DNA of 64,000 nt, taken from positions 75,895,243 through 75,959,242 of the forward strand of contig NC_060248.1 of the NCBI RefSeq assembly GCF_921293095.1, read 5' to 3'. The notes beneath the pieces were generated by a model. It made no database searches and was not told the DNA's origin. It worked only from the letters and a program-made list of their open reading frames with translations. This stretch comes from Ischnura elegans (taxonomy: Eukaryota > Arthropoda > Insecta > Odonata > Coenagrionidae). The position numbers were made by a program, and so were the translations under genes. Position 1 is the stretch's first letter. Each line of letters opens with the position of its first letter. Positions 54,491 to 63,997 of this stretch are shown one piece after another.

Positions 54491-54721
54491 GGCTTTTACT
54501 TTAGTTGTGATATCTATTTCCGGACTTAGATCTCCCATATTCCTCTTGCTTGGCGTAGTCCTTCCTGTTGAAAATGGTTTTCAATCTCTTCTGATTTAAC
54601 TCTCCTCTGGCATGAAATCTCCTTTTTTCTGGGTGAAGTGAATTGATGAACAACTGGACAGCTTCTCTTACTTGTATAATTCAAACTTTATACTTCACGA
54701 CCCCTTATTATATATATATAT

Positions 54722-55803
54722 TGTGACATACCGACCATATGTCACGTATTTTCTCTCGTTATGTAATGACCCGAGTAGGGGATGATCACATATATGTATG
54801 GATGAGCGTGGGTATGTCTGAGTGTGTGCGTAATAGTGTGTCATGCCCCGGGCATGAGGTACAAGTGACTCACAAATGTTCAGTGTTTGGTCAGCTCGGA
54901 CCGGTGGTTGCCCCACCCAACAGTGAGGCCCAAGTGTAACCCCTCTTGTCCCAAAAAACCCATCCCCTGTGTATCATCCCCCTCCAATATCACTATAAAG
55001 CGGCGGACGGAGAGAGCCTCCTGGCGAGAAATGCTAGTTTGGTCGACGGGCGAGAAACGCTATCCTGATCGACGGAGAAAGGGATTGATGACGTGACAGA
55101 TTGGTCGTCATTTTTCTGGGTGTACCCAAAGAGTGCTGTTAGCGGGACGAGATTGTCTACGGAGGTAGCCAGCAGCGGAGAGCAAGATTGCAGACGAGCG
55201 ACAGGCAGGACCAACGCCCAGAGGTCGGGAGGAAAACAGCCCCCGATCCCACGGACATTTGGGGTCCAACGTGTCGCATCATCGACGGCTCCTACTGCTC
55301 AAGGCTCCGACGAAACCGTAAGAACGTCGCAGTCAGCGACCCGTCCCCGTGCTCGTTCGCCCAGACCCGATTTAATCCCCAAACTGTGTAGCCAAAATAT
55401 TTGGGTTCTTTCTCTCTATCCCGGTGCGCCGTATCTAATCACCAAACTGTTGACTCCTTGTCAGAAATCTGACTCAGTGTTACCACGAGAGCAGCCTAAA
55501 AAAACTTAATTTGGGCAAATTGTAAACTCGGCCCACGAATTCTACCAATCACAAATTGTTGCTTATTTGTATTTCTTTTGGAGGGGGGGCAATTGAACCA
55601 TATCATCTTGTGCACTTTTCGTTCACCTCATTCTCATCAGGGTATTTAATTTCGATAAGTGTGTGTGTATGCTATGTCTGAAGTGGAAAATATATTTTTT
55701 TTATGTCTCAAAGTACTCAATAATCGTTCGATCATTCCGTACTCGGGACCATTGATGCCCTCCCCACCCAGTAAAATAGGTGGCGTTTTCATGTTCCGCC
55801 ACA
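54722..55803 (-). mobile_element. LTR-like block 1 (1082 bp) in a TA tract
   Basis: Lies between (TA)n tracts and has TGT...ACA ends (TGTGACATACC at the left, CCGCCACA at the right). Read on the minus strand it is a diverged homologue of block 2: both have a shared GGGGGAG...CGAG region and TATATTTT(A/C)C, and both have ACCCTGATGA at 175 bp from the end nearest the central TA tract. No coding region was recognised. Probably a solo LTR, or the end of another retroelement. Confidence 0.5.
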
Positions 55804-55817
55804 ATATATATATATAT

Positions 55818-56857
55818 TGTGACCGGACGCGTCGTCACATACGTGATTTGGGGGGAGATAATCACGATCGTCTCGAGCAAAGGAATACTGGAGTCAAACA
55901 AATCATCATTCACTCTTAAACATACAAGATATATTTTACCCTTCATGAATTATTACATTTTTCACAAAACAAAACAATAAGAATAATACCCTGATGAGGA
56001 TGATATGATTGAAATGATTCCACTTCGGAACAAAATAATGACGATGATGATATCGTGATGCTTCCCACCCTCCAAAATAGTACAAGTTACAATACAACAA
56101 CAAAAATCTAATGTGAATTATTTGGGCCACCATCAACTTGTATCCTTGGATAAAGTTTTTTTTTCTCTCTCTTTGAACTTGGCTTTTCTGAGCACTTCTT
56201 AAAGTTATTTGAAAGGAAGCGATGCACTATGATCTTGGAGAAAACAATTTCTCTCTTCTGATTAGGGGAAATTAACGGTCGTCTGACCATAAACAGATGA
56301 TATAAGAACTTTCTTACAGTTTTCTGTTGAGGCTGGAACGGAGAAATGGTTTGTAGCACAAGAAGGTGGATCAGCTGATCCACGGAACCGAGGTAACTCC
56401 TGTCGCACCGGGCGTGGGACACTGCCGTAACTCGTCCGGGCTGATGCCAGCGTTGGCCACCAAAAATACTCCGCTCTCAGCTATGATGGCGATCACGCAC
56501 ATCAAAAACTTTCCCCTAAGTCGTCCAGTCAATTATGCTCGCGACGCCTTCCCTTCACGGGCATTTATACTCCTCGGGAGGGGAAAAATCACAGGTGGAA
56601 ATGGTTGTGGGGAGGGAGGGTGATTTCACTGGGGCCGGAAATAAATGGGTCACTAGCTGGTCCTAGATAACTGGGGCCAACACACCGGCCACCATACACA
56701 TGACTCATTCACTCTCTCACATACACACGTCGCAGGACGCTATGTCCGACCCCAAGACTAACCCCTGCTCGAGTCGTCACGGTAGTGTGAGCAAAAACAA
56801 AAAATGCCCATTCGGCAATTATAATTAGAAAAAATACTTTCTGTACGGTTCGCTACA
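55818..56857 (+). mobile_element. LTR-like block 2 (1040 bp) in a TA tract
   Basis: TGTGACCGGAC at the left and CGGTTCGCTACA at the right, again between AT tracts (55804-55817 and 56858-56870). It is inverted relative to block 1. It contains ACCCTGATGA at about 55987, as in block 1. There is no coding region. A (TA)n target preference, as in some Gypsy groups, would explain both positions. Confidence 0.5.
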
Positions 56858-56934
56858 ATATATATATATATTTTTTTTATATCACGAGATGTGGGTCAAA
56901 TGTAAATATTATTTATTTTTTCAAACTTTGCCTA

Positions 56935-56965
56935 CGTTTCTGACATTATATTTGTCCATCCTCAG
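56935..56965 (-). ncRNA. Hammerhead ribozyme motif, array unit 2
   Basis: As unit 1, but helix II has one change (TGTCA for TGTCC next to GAAACG), which breaks one closing pair. Core CTGAGGA and GAAACG are kept. Confidence 0.6.
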
Positions 56966-57182
56966 GGCTTTTACTTTAGTTGTGATATCTATTTCCGGAC
57001 TTTGATCTCCCATATTCCTCTTGCTTGGCGTAGTCCTTCCTGTTGAAAATGGTTTTCAATCTCTTCTGATTTAATTCTCCTCTGGCATGAAATCTCCTTT
57101 TTTTTCTGGGTGAAGTGAATTGATGAACAACTGGACAGCTTCTCTTCCTTGTATAATTCAAACTTTATACTTCACGACCCCT

Positions 57183-57185
<3 letters not shown>

Positions 57186-57258
<73 letters not shown>
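57186..57258. repeat. (TA)n microsatellite
   Basis: A 70-bp TA dinucleotide run with two interruptions, between array units 2 and 3. Confidence 0.9.
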
Positions 57259-57268
<10 letters not shown>

Positions 57269-57325
57269 TATATCACGAGATGTGGGTCAAATGTAAATAT
57301 TATTTATTTTTTCAAACTTTGCCTA

Positions 57326-57356
57326 CGTTTCGGACATTATATTTGTCCATCCTCAG
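57326..57356 (-). ncRNA. Hammerhead ribozyme motif, array unit 3
   Basis: Identical in core and helices to unit 1. It is 391 bp from the motif of unit 2, giving the unit length of the array. Confidence 0.7.
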
Positions 57357-57890
57357 GGCTTTTACTTTAGTTGTGATATCTATTTCCGGACTTAGATCTC
57401 CCATATTCCTCTTGCTTGGCGTAGTCCTTCCTGTTGAAAATAGTTTTCAATCTCTTCTGATTTAACTCTCCTCTGGCATGAAATCTCCTTTTTTTCTTCT
57501 CTTTTTTTTCTTTTTTTTCTCTGGGTGAAGTGAATTGATGAACAACTGGACAGCTTCTCTTCCTTGTGTAATTCAAACTTTATACTTCACGACCCCTTAT
57601 TATGTATATATTTTTTTTTATATCACGAGATGTGGGTCAAATGTAAATATTATTTATTTTTTCAAACTTTTCCTACGTTTCGGACATTATATTTGTTTGA
57701 ATTATACAAGGAAGAGAAGCTGTCCAGTTGTTCATCAATTCACTTCACCCAGAAAAAAAGGAGATTTCATGCCAGAGGAGAGTTAAATCAGAAGAGATGG
57801 AAAACCATTTTCAACAGGAAGGACTACGCCAAACAAGAGGAATATGGGAGATCAAAGTCAGGAATAGATATATCAACTAAAGTAAAAGCC

Positions 57891-57921
57891 CTGAGGATGG
57901 ACAAATATAATGTCCGAAACG
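57891..57921 (+). ncRNA. Hammerhead ribozyme motif, inverted array unit
   Basis: Plus-strand copy of the same motif: CTGAGGA at 57891-57897, helix II GGACA / TGTCC, GAAACG ending at 57921. The unit is inverted against units 1-3. Confidence 0.7.
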
Positions 57922-57998
57922 TAGGCAAAGTTTGAAAAAATAAATAATATTTACATTTGACCCACATCTCGTGATATAAAATATATATATATATATTT

Positions 57999-59317
57999 AA
58001 TAAGTACCCCACAGCAACAAACTTGGCCTCTTTCCACCGCCTGCGATCCAAAGCTCGTGGTATGGTGAAAGAGGCTAAAAGGATCTCATGGATGGAATTT
58101 ATTGCAAGTGTTAACTACAAAACGCCACCTGCGCAGGTATGGCGCTAGGGCAAATCCATTTTAGCTTCGGGACAGCCTAACAACGTGTCCTACTTGAAAA
58201 TTGACGGCAATTTATTGACAACAGCGCCCGCCATTTCGGGAGATTTTGGGCAGGTCCTAGCCAACACAAGCAGCGATGATAACTTTCATGGCTCCTTTCT
58301 CCACCGTAAACGTCAACACGAAACCTCTCGCCTTTCTTTTTTAGAAGGTGATACAGATGCTCCGTACAACGACCCGTTCACCCTGTGGGAACTCACCTCC
58401 ACCATCGAAGACACCAGGAACACCTCGCCAGGGTTGGACGAGGTACATAATGCATTCCTCCGTAATATTCCGGAAAAGGCATTGGACGAAGTTCTGCTCA
58501 CTTTAAACCAACTTTGGGTTGATAGGGATTTTCCATCGTCATGGCGGGAGTCAATAGTGGTACCTATCCCTAAACAAGGAAAAGAAAAAGCTGACCCGAA
58601 TAATTACAGACCCATTTCCCTCACAAGCTGCCTAAGTAAAGTCATGGAGAGAATGATAAATCGGAGACTCATGTGGTGGCTGGACAGGCAAAAGCTTCTC
58701 TCAAACATTCAATGTGGCTTCCGCCGAGGTAGATCCACATTAGATCACCTCGTCCGTGCAGAAAGTTTTATTCAGGAAGCCTTCCTTCTTCGACAGCATG
58801 TCGTAGCAGTCTTTTTGGACCTAGAAAAGGCGTATGACAGAGTATGGCGGAGGAGAATTTTAGACAGGCTTCATGCGTGGGGTTTTAGGGGGAACTTGCC
58901 GATTTTCATTCAAAACATTTTAACCGACCAAGTTTTTAAGGTACGAACAGGAAGGCATCTCTCACAATTTTATTCACTTGACAATGGCATACCCCAGGGC
59001 TCAGTTTAATCGTGACTCTCTTCGCCATTGCTATTGACGACGTAGTCGACTGTATTCAGGAACCGGTGATGGGATCTCTATTTGTAGAAGACTTGGCGAT
59101 ATTTTGCCGTTCGTCTAGAGTTGCAACAGCAGGACGGCAGTTGCAAATTACTCTCAGCAGGCTGAACGTGTGGTCCAAGCGAAAAGGATTTCGATTCTCT
59201 GCGGAGAAAACTAAGTGTTGCATTTCCACCGTTTGCGTGGGATTCATTTCCCACCAAACCTTCGCCTGGGTAATGCTGTACTCCCTTTCGTTGAGTCATT
59301 TCGCTTCTTGGGGATGA
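57999..59317 (+). pseudogene. ORF2 reverse transcriptase of I-like copy A, broken
   Basis: Resumes after the array with NLASFHRLRSKARGM and RISWMEFIASVNYKTPP, then a stop at VWR. The reverse transcriptase body (58185-59009) has SPGLDEVHNAFLRNIP, IVVPIPKQGKEKADPNNYRP, CGFRRGRSTLDHL, VFLDLEKAYDRVW (first Asp) and GIPQGSV, where the frame breaks. In the next frame the catalytic box, usually YVDD, reads LFVEDLAIF: the second-position Asp is Glu, so polymerase activity should be lost even without the shifts. A third frame carries on at 59215. Confidence 0.85.
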
Positions 59318-60351
59318 TATTTGACCGACGGCTAAACTGGGGTGAACACACAAAAGACTTGCGGAAGAGATGTCTGAAGATTTTAAATATTTTACGGTTT
59401 TTAACTGGAACGACTTGGGGAGCGGATCGCTCCTCAATGATTTTATTGTACCGCGCACTAGTACGCTCCAGATTAGATTACGGGTCCATAGTCTATTCGT
59501 CTGGACGTGACTCCTACCTGAAACCACTATCAACCGTACACCATGCTGGCCTGCGCTTGGCAACTGGGGCTTTCAGGACCTCACCCATCCTGAGTTTGTG
59601 TGCTGAAGCTGGAGAACCACCTCTCGAAACGCGACGGAAGTTTCTAATGTGCAACTACGCTGCAAAAATTTTAGCGACAAGAAATCACCCAGCGCATAAT
59701 GTCATTTTCAAACCGCGATTTTTAGAAATATTTAACCGACGACGGAAAGCCACCGCACCAGTAAGCGTACGGCTAAGAAACTTTTTAGACGAATGTCAGT
59801 TCAACGTTCCCGTATTATTCCCCGCTGTTACTTCTAGACTACCTCCATGGGAGAAGACGAGACCATTATGCGATACGCAACTCCACAGACGTCTCAAGAG
59901 TTCCACCTCGGCCGCCGAGTTCAAGCAGCTCTTCAACAAATTCTTAGCCCTCAACCCAGAGTTAATTCCCGTGTACACGGACGGGTCAAAAACTGATTCG
60001 GCGTGTGCATGTACTGTGGTCTCAAATCGCCACGGTGTCATCAAGCGGAAACTCAGCCCTCTGTGTGGCATTTTCACGGCTGAATTGATTGCTCTGTGGA
60101 TGGCCCTTCAGGGATTCCATCAAAATGACACACCTTATGTCATCTGCACCGACTCAATGAGCTCTCTGCAGACCATACTCCGTTTCTCTCCGTCGCATCC
60201 CATTGCAAACGAAATTCATGTTGCCCTCCACTCCCTCCAAATGAGGGGTGCGAAAATCAGTTTCATGTGGATACCAGGGCATATGGGAATACGCGGAAAC
60301 GAAAAGGCAGACAGAGCGGCAAAAGAGGCTCTATCCGATATCCGACATTAA
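59215..60351 (+). pseudogene. ORF2 RNase H part of I-like copy A, 3'-truncated
   Basis: An open frame of 378 codons: FRFLGMIFDRRLNWGEHTKD and LDYGSIVYSS (thumb and connector of I-type elements), then RNase H with VYTDGSKTD (D), FTAELIALWMAL (E), VICTDSMSS (D) and IPGHMGIRGNEKADRAAKEA (H, D). All four catalytic acids and the His are present. The natural sequence ends after KEALS; the last few codons (DIRH) come from Gypsy B read in antisense. RNase H in this position separates I/R1/LOA-type elements from Jockey and CR1. Confidence 0.85.
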
Positions 60352-61621
60352 TTGCCAAGGGAAAGCAAAAGTACAAAACAAATTATTTAAATGCTCACAC
60401 ACTTTTTGCGAATTTGTCCCATATGGCATTTAAGAGGCTTCAATCCACTTAGTACAGCTATCATTCACAATAAGGAAACATTTATGCTGTATTACAAAAA
60501 AATCTACATGTAACCTACGCCAAACATCAGCCATAGGCCAGGCTACATTTGCCGAACAATCTGGTCTAAAATTTGAAATCTGGCACTGTTCATAGTTACG
60601 GACCATATCTTCAATATCCCTATTCATGTTTGGCCACCAAAAAACTGAGCGAGCTAAAGCTTTCATTCTCACAATGTACCAGGATGGGAATCGTGCAATA
60701 ATCTCAAAATTGACTCCAGCAGGGATTTAGGAAGAATTACCCTGGTACCCATAGGAAGACAGCCATTTTCCAATGAAATTTCGAACCTTCGTCGGAAAAA
60801 GGGAGCAATAGCATGATCCTCAACGAAATGTGGCCAACCTTGCTTAGTTAATTCCATAACCTTACTTAGAACTGCATCTGAGGCAGTTTCTTTAACAACT
60901 TCACTGTAGGTCAATGGAAAATTAATGGGGAGCACACTGAGTACATTTTCAACACAGTCCTCTGAGGAAATGGGGAGTCTAGAAAGGGCATCTGCAGGAC
61001 ACATTAGGGCAGACTTACGATACTCTATTTTATATTGACAAGCAGCTAGAACAATTGACCACCTTTGAAGTCTTGCAGCTTCAACAGTCAGAATTCCCTT
61101 ATCAGGAGCAAGGATATGGCGAAGGGGTTGATGGTCACTGATGAGTGTGAACTTCTGGCCATACAGGTACTTGTGGAACCTTTTAACTGCAAAGATCAGA
61201 GCTAATGCTTCCCTGTCCAACTGAGAATAGTTTTTTTGTGCAGCCGTAAGGGTACTTAATGCGAACAGCACAGGTTTTTCCACACCCTCAGTTATGTGGC
61301 TTAGAACTGCCCCTACCCCATAAGAAGACTTATCAACTGAAACCAGGATGGGGAACTTGGGGTTATAATGCACCAATAGGGAATGTCCTAAAAGTAATTT
61401 TTGCTATCTTCAAAGGTTAGGTTGCACTCCTCAGTCCATTCCCAAGAAGAATTTTTCATAGTCATATTAAACAAAGGTTTTATGACACCTGAGAGGTTAG
61501 GCAAAAGTCTATGATAGAAGTTTAACATCCTTACATAAGACCTCAGCTGAGTGACATCTTAGGGAGGTTCAGCCTTCACAATGGCATCCATTTTATATGC
61601 CATCGGTCGAACACCCTCCGC
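60340..61621 (-). pseudogene. Gypsy B RT end, RNase H and integrase start, broken
   Basis: From 61621 the connection after LGHTI continues (VRPMAYKMDAIVKAEPP), a stop and shifts follow, then RNase H: FPILVSVDKSSYGVGAVLSH (D), TLTAAQKNYSQLDREALAL (E), LISDHQPLRHIL (D), RLQRWSIVLAACQYKIEYRK, ADALSRLP. Integrase: zinc-binding LLHDSHPG and WPNMNRDIEDMV-YEQCQ, core start WRRLHVDFFVIQHKCFLIVN (first Asp) and a stop after WIEAS; near 60345 the second Asp box reads SDIG where SDNG is usual. Homology ends there. Confidence 0.8.
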
Positions 61622-61633
61622 ATTGATAGTATG
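61622..61633 (+). repeat. 12-bp target-site duplication of copy B, left
   Basis: ATTGATAGTATG, repeated exactly at 62927-62938. In Gypsy B it encodes part of the conserved LGHTIN box, so the uninterrupted reading is recovered when one copy is removed. Confidence 0.9.
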
Positions 61634-62926
61634 CCCCGCACGGGGGGAAGAGAGTAATCTCTTCCTTAGGGGAGCCGCGCCCCCACGGACCCGAGCCCAC
61701 CGAGGAGACAAGCTCGTTAAAAAACCCCGTCGCTCGCTCGGATAGTGTCCAGACAGCATGTGACTCTGCTGTTCTGGGTAGCCGTAACATCTGGCGTCCA
61801 GAATCACCCACGTGTTTGCCGTGCGTGGAGACCCGTACAAGGGGGAGAAGGGGATCCTGGTGGGTGAGTTCTCCGGCACCCAGCTGGGCGTCGGAAACCC
61901 GGTATGGGCCGGAGTTCAATACCCCACTTCGGCCCTGGATTCCCCGAAAAACGGGCGGCCGAGAAGAGCCCAGCTCGGTCAATCGGCTCCTGGCGGCTGG
62001 GGAGCTTGGCGGCTCCTTCCGAGCGTACGCCAGGACGGGTTAGTGCTGGAGATATGGGGGTCTCCGTAGGGCGGCCGAAGGCGTGTGGGTTCGGAGGGCC
62101 CCCGCGCTGGAGGTTCTAACCCGAAAGAGGCCTCCTATCGAAGGTTCCTATATCCCTTGGGTAGCCCTGACGTCCATTCCGGCTTGCGGGTGGCGTCCCA
62201 AATGTGTGGCTCCGTGGTGGGTGGGGAGTCCAGGGGATGAATTCTATATACTTGGATGGCTGAAGAAACTCTACCTCCAACCAAAAGATCTGGGACATGC
62301 GGGGATACATGGAAACGAAAAAGCAGATTTGTTGGCCAAGGAAGCTCTTACTAACGAAGAGATTAAATCAACGCTAGTTCCGTACGAAGACCTAAGAGGG
62401 TCACTAAAAATGTTGTACTTGAACAGTGGAGGGAGTCGTGGAGGACTTTGAATAACAATAAACTGCGAAGCATCAAACATACAACGTCAGCTTGGCCTTC
62501 CTCTACCAGGATCAATCGAAGGGAGGAAGTAGTTATCACTCGTTTGAGGATAGGGCACTGCCCTCTGACTCATGCCTTTCTTTTTACCGAAGAGAAGCAA
62601 GCTCCTCAATGTGACGAGTGTAGGTGCCCTTTAAGCATCCGACATATCTTGACAGAGTGCGACAAATACCGTGATGCGCGGACACGGTTCAATCTGGATG
62701 GGGACCTAGAATCTATTCTAGGAGACCACCCCACCAATCTAAGTAGTACAATTTTGTTTCTCAAGGAAATAGGTCTTTTCAACAAAATTTAAAAGCTTCC
62801 CTCTATTTTATGTTAAAAATTGCGTAGTAAATATCCATTTATAATGAGTGTTGAATCAAACGATTGAGTAGTGGTGCAAAATGACCTTGCCGTCGACGCA
62901 CCCTTTATCTGAATTCTACTACTACT
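61634..62926 (+). mobile_element. Internally deleted I-like element with both ends and a 12-bp target duplication (copy B)
   Basis: About 1.29 kb. The 5' leader (CCCCGCACGGGGGG onward) and the first 12 gag codons (ATG 62256) are joined at about 62290 directly to the end of RNase H (GHAGIHGNEKADLLAKEAL) and the ORF2 C-terminus, then a 3' UTR ending in TACTACTACT. A perfect 12-bp target duplication flanks it, so it moved as this short form or was deleted after insertion. The structure recalls the RIME and SIDER elements of trypanosomatids, short forms of larger retroposons. Confidence 0.85.
62290..62792 (+). pseudogene. ORF2 C-terminal end in copy B
   Basis: RNase H end (GIHGNEKADLLAKEALTNEE), a shift near 62440, then the ORF2 C-terminal zinc domain: RREEVVITRLRIGHCPLTHA, then CDECRCPLSIRHILTECDKY, with the C-C-H-C arrangement of I, R1 and Jockey ORF2 proteins, ending FLKEIGLFNKI at 62792. 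The start in gag is in a different frame, so no fusion protein is made. It supplies the C-terminus missing from copy A. Confidence 0.8.
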
Positions 62927-62938
62927 ATTGATAGTATG
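62927..62938 (+). repeat. 12-bp target-site duplication of copy B, right
   Basis: Exact copy of 61622-61633. Confidence 0.9.
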
Positions 62939-63997
62939 ACCCAGATAGTCAACAGATTTACAGAACCACTTACATTTGGCAATGTTCACTTTTACATTAT
63001 ATTCATTCGGTCTCTTTAATATCATTTCCGCTCTGTTTTTGCATTCTTGAAAATGCCTTCCACAGATCAAAAGGTCATCCAAATAACACACTACCATAGG
63101 TAATCCCTTGAGAAGCTCCTACATTACTGACTGGAATATTCCAGGTGCACTAGGAACACCAAAAGTTAGGCGGGTAAATTGAAATAATCCCTGGTCAGTA
63201 TTTATAGTGAGGTACTTCTGGGACTCCAAGCCCAATCCGAGTTGAAAGTATGCATTTTGGAGATCTAGAGTGACAAAGACAGTGCCTCCGGCTAATGAAG
63301 CAAAGATCTCCTCCAATTTTGGCAATGGGTAAAAATCAGTGACCAGAACTTTGTTTACTGTTACCTTAAAATCCACACAAATTCGTACCCCCCCCCCACC
63401 TTGTTTTGGTGCACATAATATAGGGGAAGCCCACTCAGAATGGCGAACGGGTTTTAATATCCCGCCCTGCACCATTTCTTCCAGCTGCCCCTGAACCTCA
63501 GCTTTTAATTCAAATGGAACTGAGTAAGCCCGGTGAAATATCGGAGAAGCCCCCTCCTTCACTACCAGATTTGCCTTAAAATGATTAATGGTATCAGATT
63601 TCTTACTATTTAACACACCAGGGAACCTGCAAACATACTTTGAAACCATTTCTTCGACATTTAGAATTGACTCACACACCCTTGCTTGGGGATCAGGTTT
63701 AGATTCAAATTGAAAAATGGACATGCCCTCCATTTCCATACTCAATTGTTTTACATCATTTACACTGCCCAGGAACACCTTCCTCCAACCTGAAAATAAG
63801 GCATCCAGCCATGGTCGACCCAACAGTGGTTTTGTTTTTCCCTTGGACGAGACAACAATCAATTCCAAAGAATGACCTTTACTTTTCCCACTCTCTGGAA
63901 GGGATGCATTTACACTCATTTTCCCATGAACACAAAGTTGATCTCCGGTTACAGACTTAAGGGCTAGGGAACATTCGTTAAGAAAAATACCACTCAA
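62939..63997 (-). pseudogene. Gypsy B protease end and reverse transcriptase start
   Basis: From 63997: ELIVVSSKGKTKPLLGRPWL (retropepsin C-terminal GRPWLD box; the catalytic DTG lies further out), the linker FPGVLNSKKSDTINHFKANL, then reverse transcriptase: LEEMVQGGILKPVRHSEWAS, GGVRICVDFKVTVNKVLVTD, YPLPKLEEIFASLAGGTVFV, TLDLQNAYFQLGL (first Asp) and FQFTRLTFGVPSAPGIFQSV. A stop at 63119 follows, then VVCYLDDLLICG (the catalytic YLDD, 63074-63085) and VDYLGHTI, broken by the insertion of copy B. Few mutations: one of the younger LTR elements here. Confidence 0.85.

Larger units (their letters stand above)
54381..57995. repeat. Tandem array of ~350-390-bp hammerhead-bearing units separated by (TA)n, with two LTR-like blocks inside
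   Basis: Three units read the same way (54395-54707, 56871-57185, 57259-57602), each starting near TATCACGAGATGTGGGTCAA and ending CTTCACGACCCCTTATTA, then a TA tract. A fourth starts in the same orientation (57618-57697) and switches to an inverted copy (57698-57980). Each unit has one hammerhead motif. Two 1.0-1.1-kb blocks lie in the TA tracts between units 1 and 2. The array replaces part of ORF2 of copy A. Units match the terminal repeats of Penelope-like elements or animal retrozymes. Confidence 0.75.
48646..60345 (+). mobile_element. I-like non-LTR retrotransposon, near full-length but nested and 3'-truncated (copy A)
   Basis: Begins CCCCGCACAGGGGG and has the leader, gag, endonuclease, reverse transcriptase and RNase H in order. 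The order with RNase H after reverse transcriptase is that of I-superfamily elements. Two large insertions split it: a pogo element (48917-51960) in the leader and a hammerhead-array complex (54381-57995) between endonuclease and reverse transcriptase. It ends inside RNase H at a junction with Gypsy B near 60340; its C-terminal zinc domain and 3' UTR are missing. Confidence 0.85.

Noticed and set aside
55093-55509. Plus frame of 138 codons in LTR-like block 1
   Set aside because: GC-rich stretch, no recognisable domain, and the block looks like non-coding LTR sequence.
55600-56010. Further hammerhead ribozymes in the two LTR-like blocks (CCTGATGA then GAAA)
   Set aside because: Core words are present, but helix II does not pair in either block, so I do not call them ribozymes.
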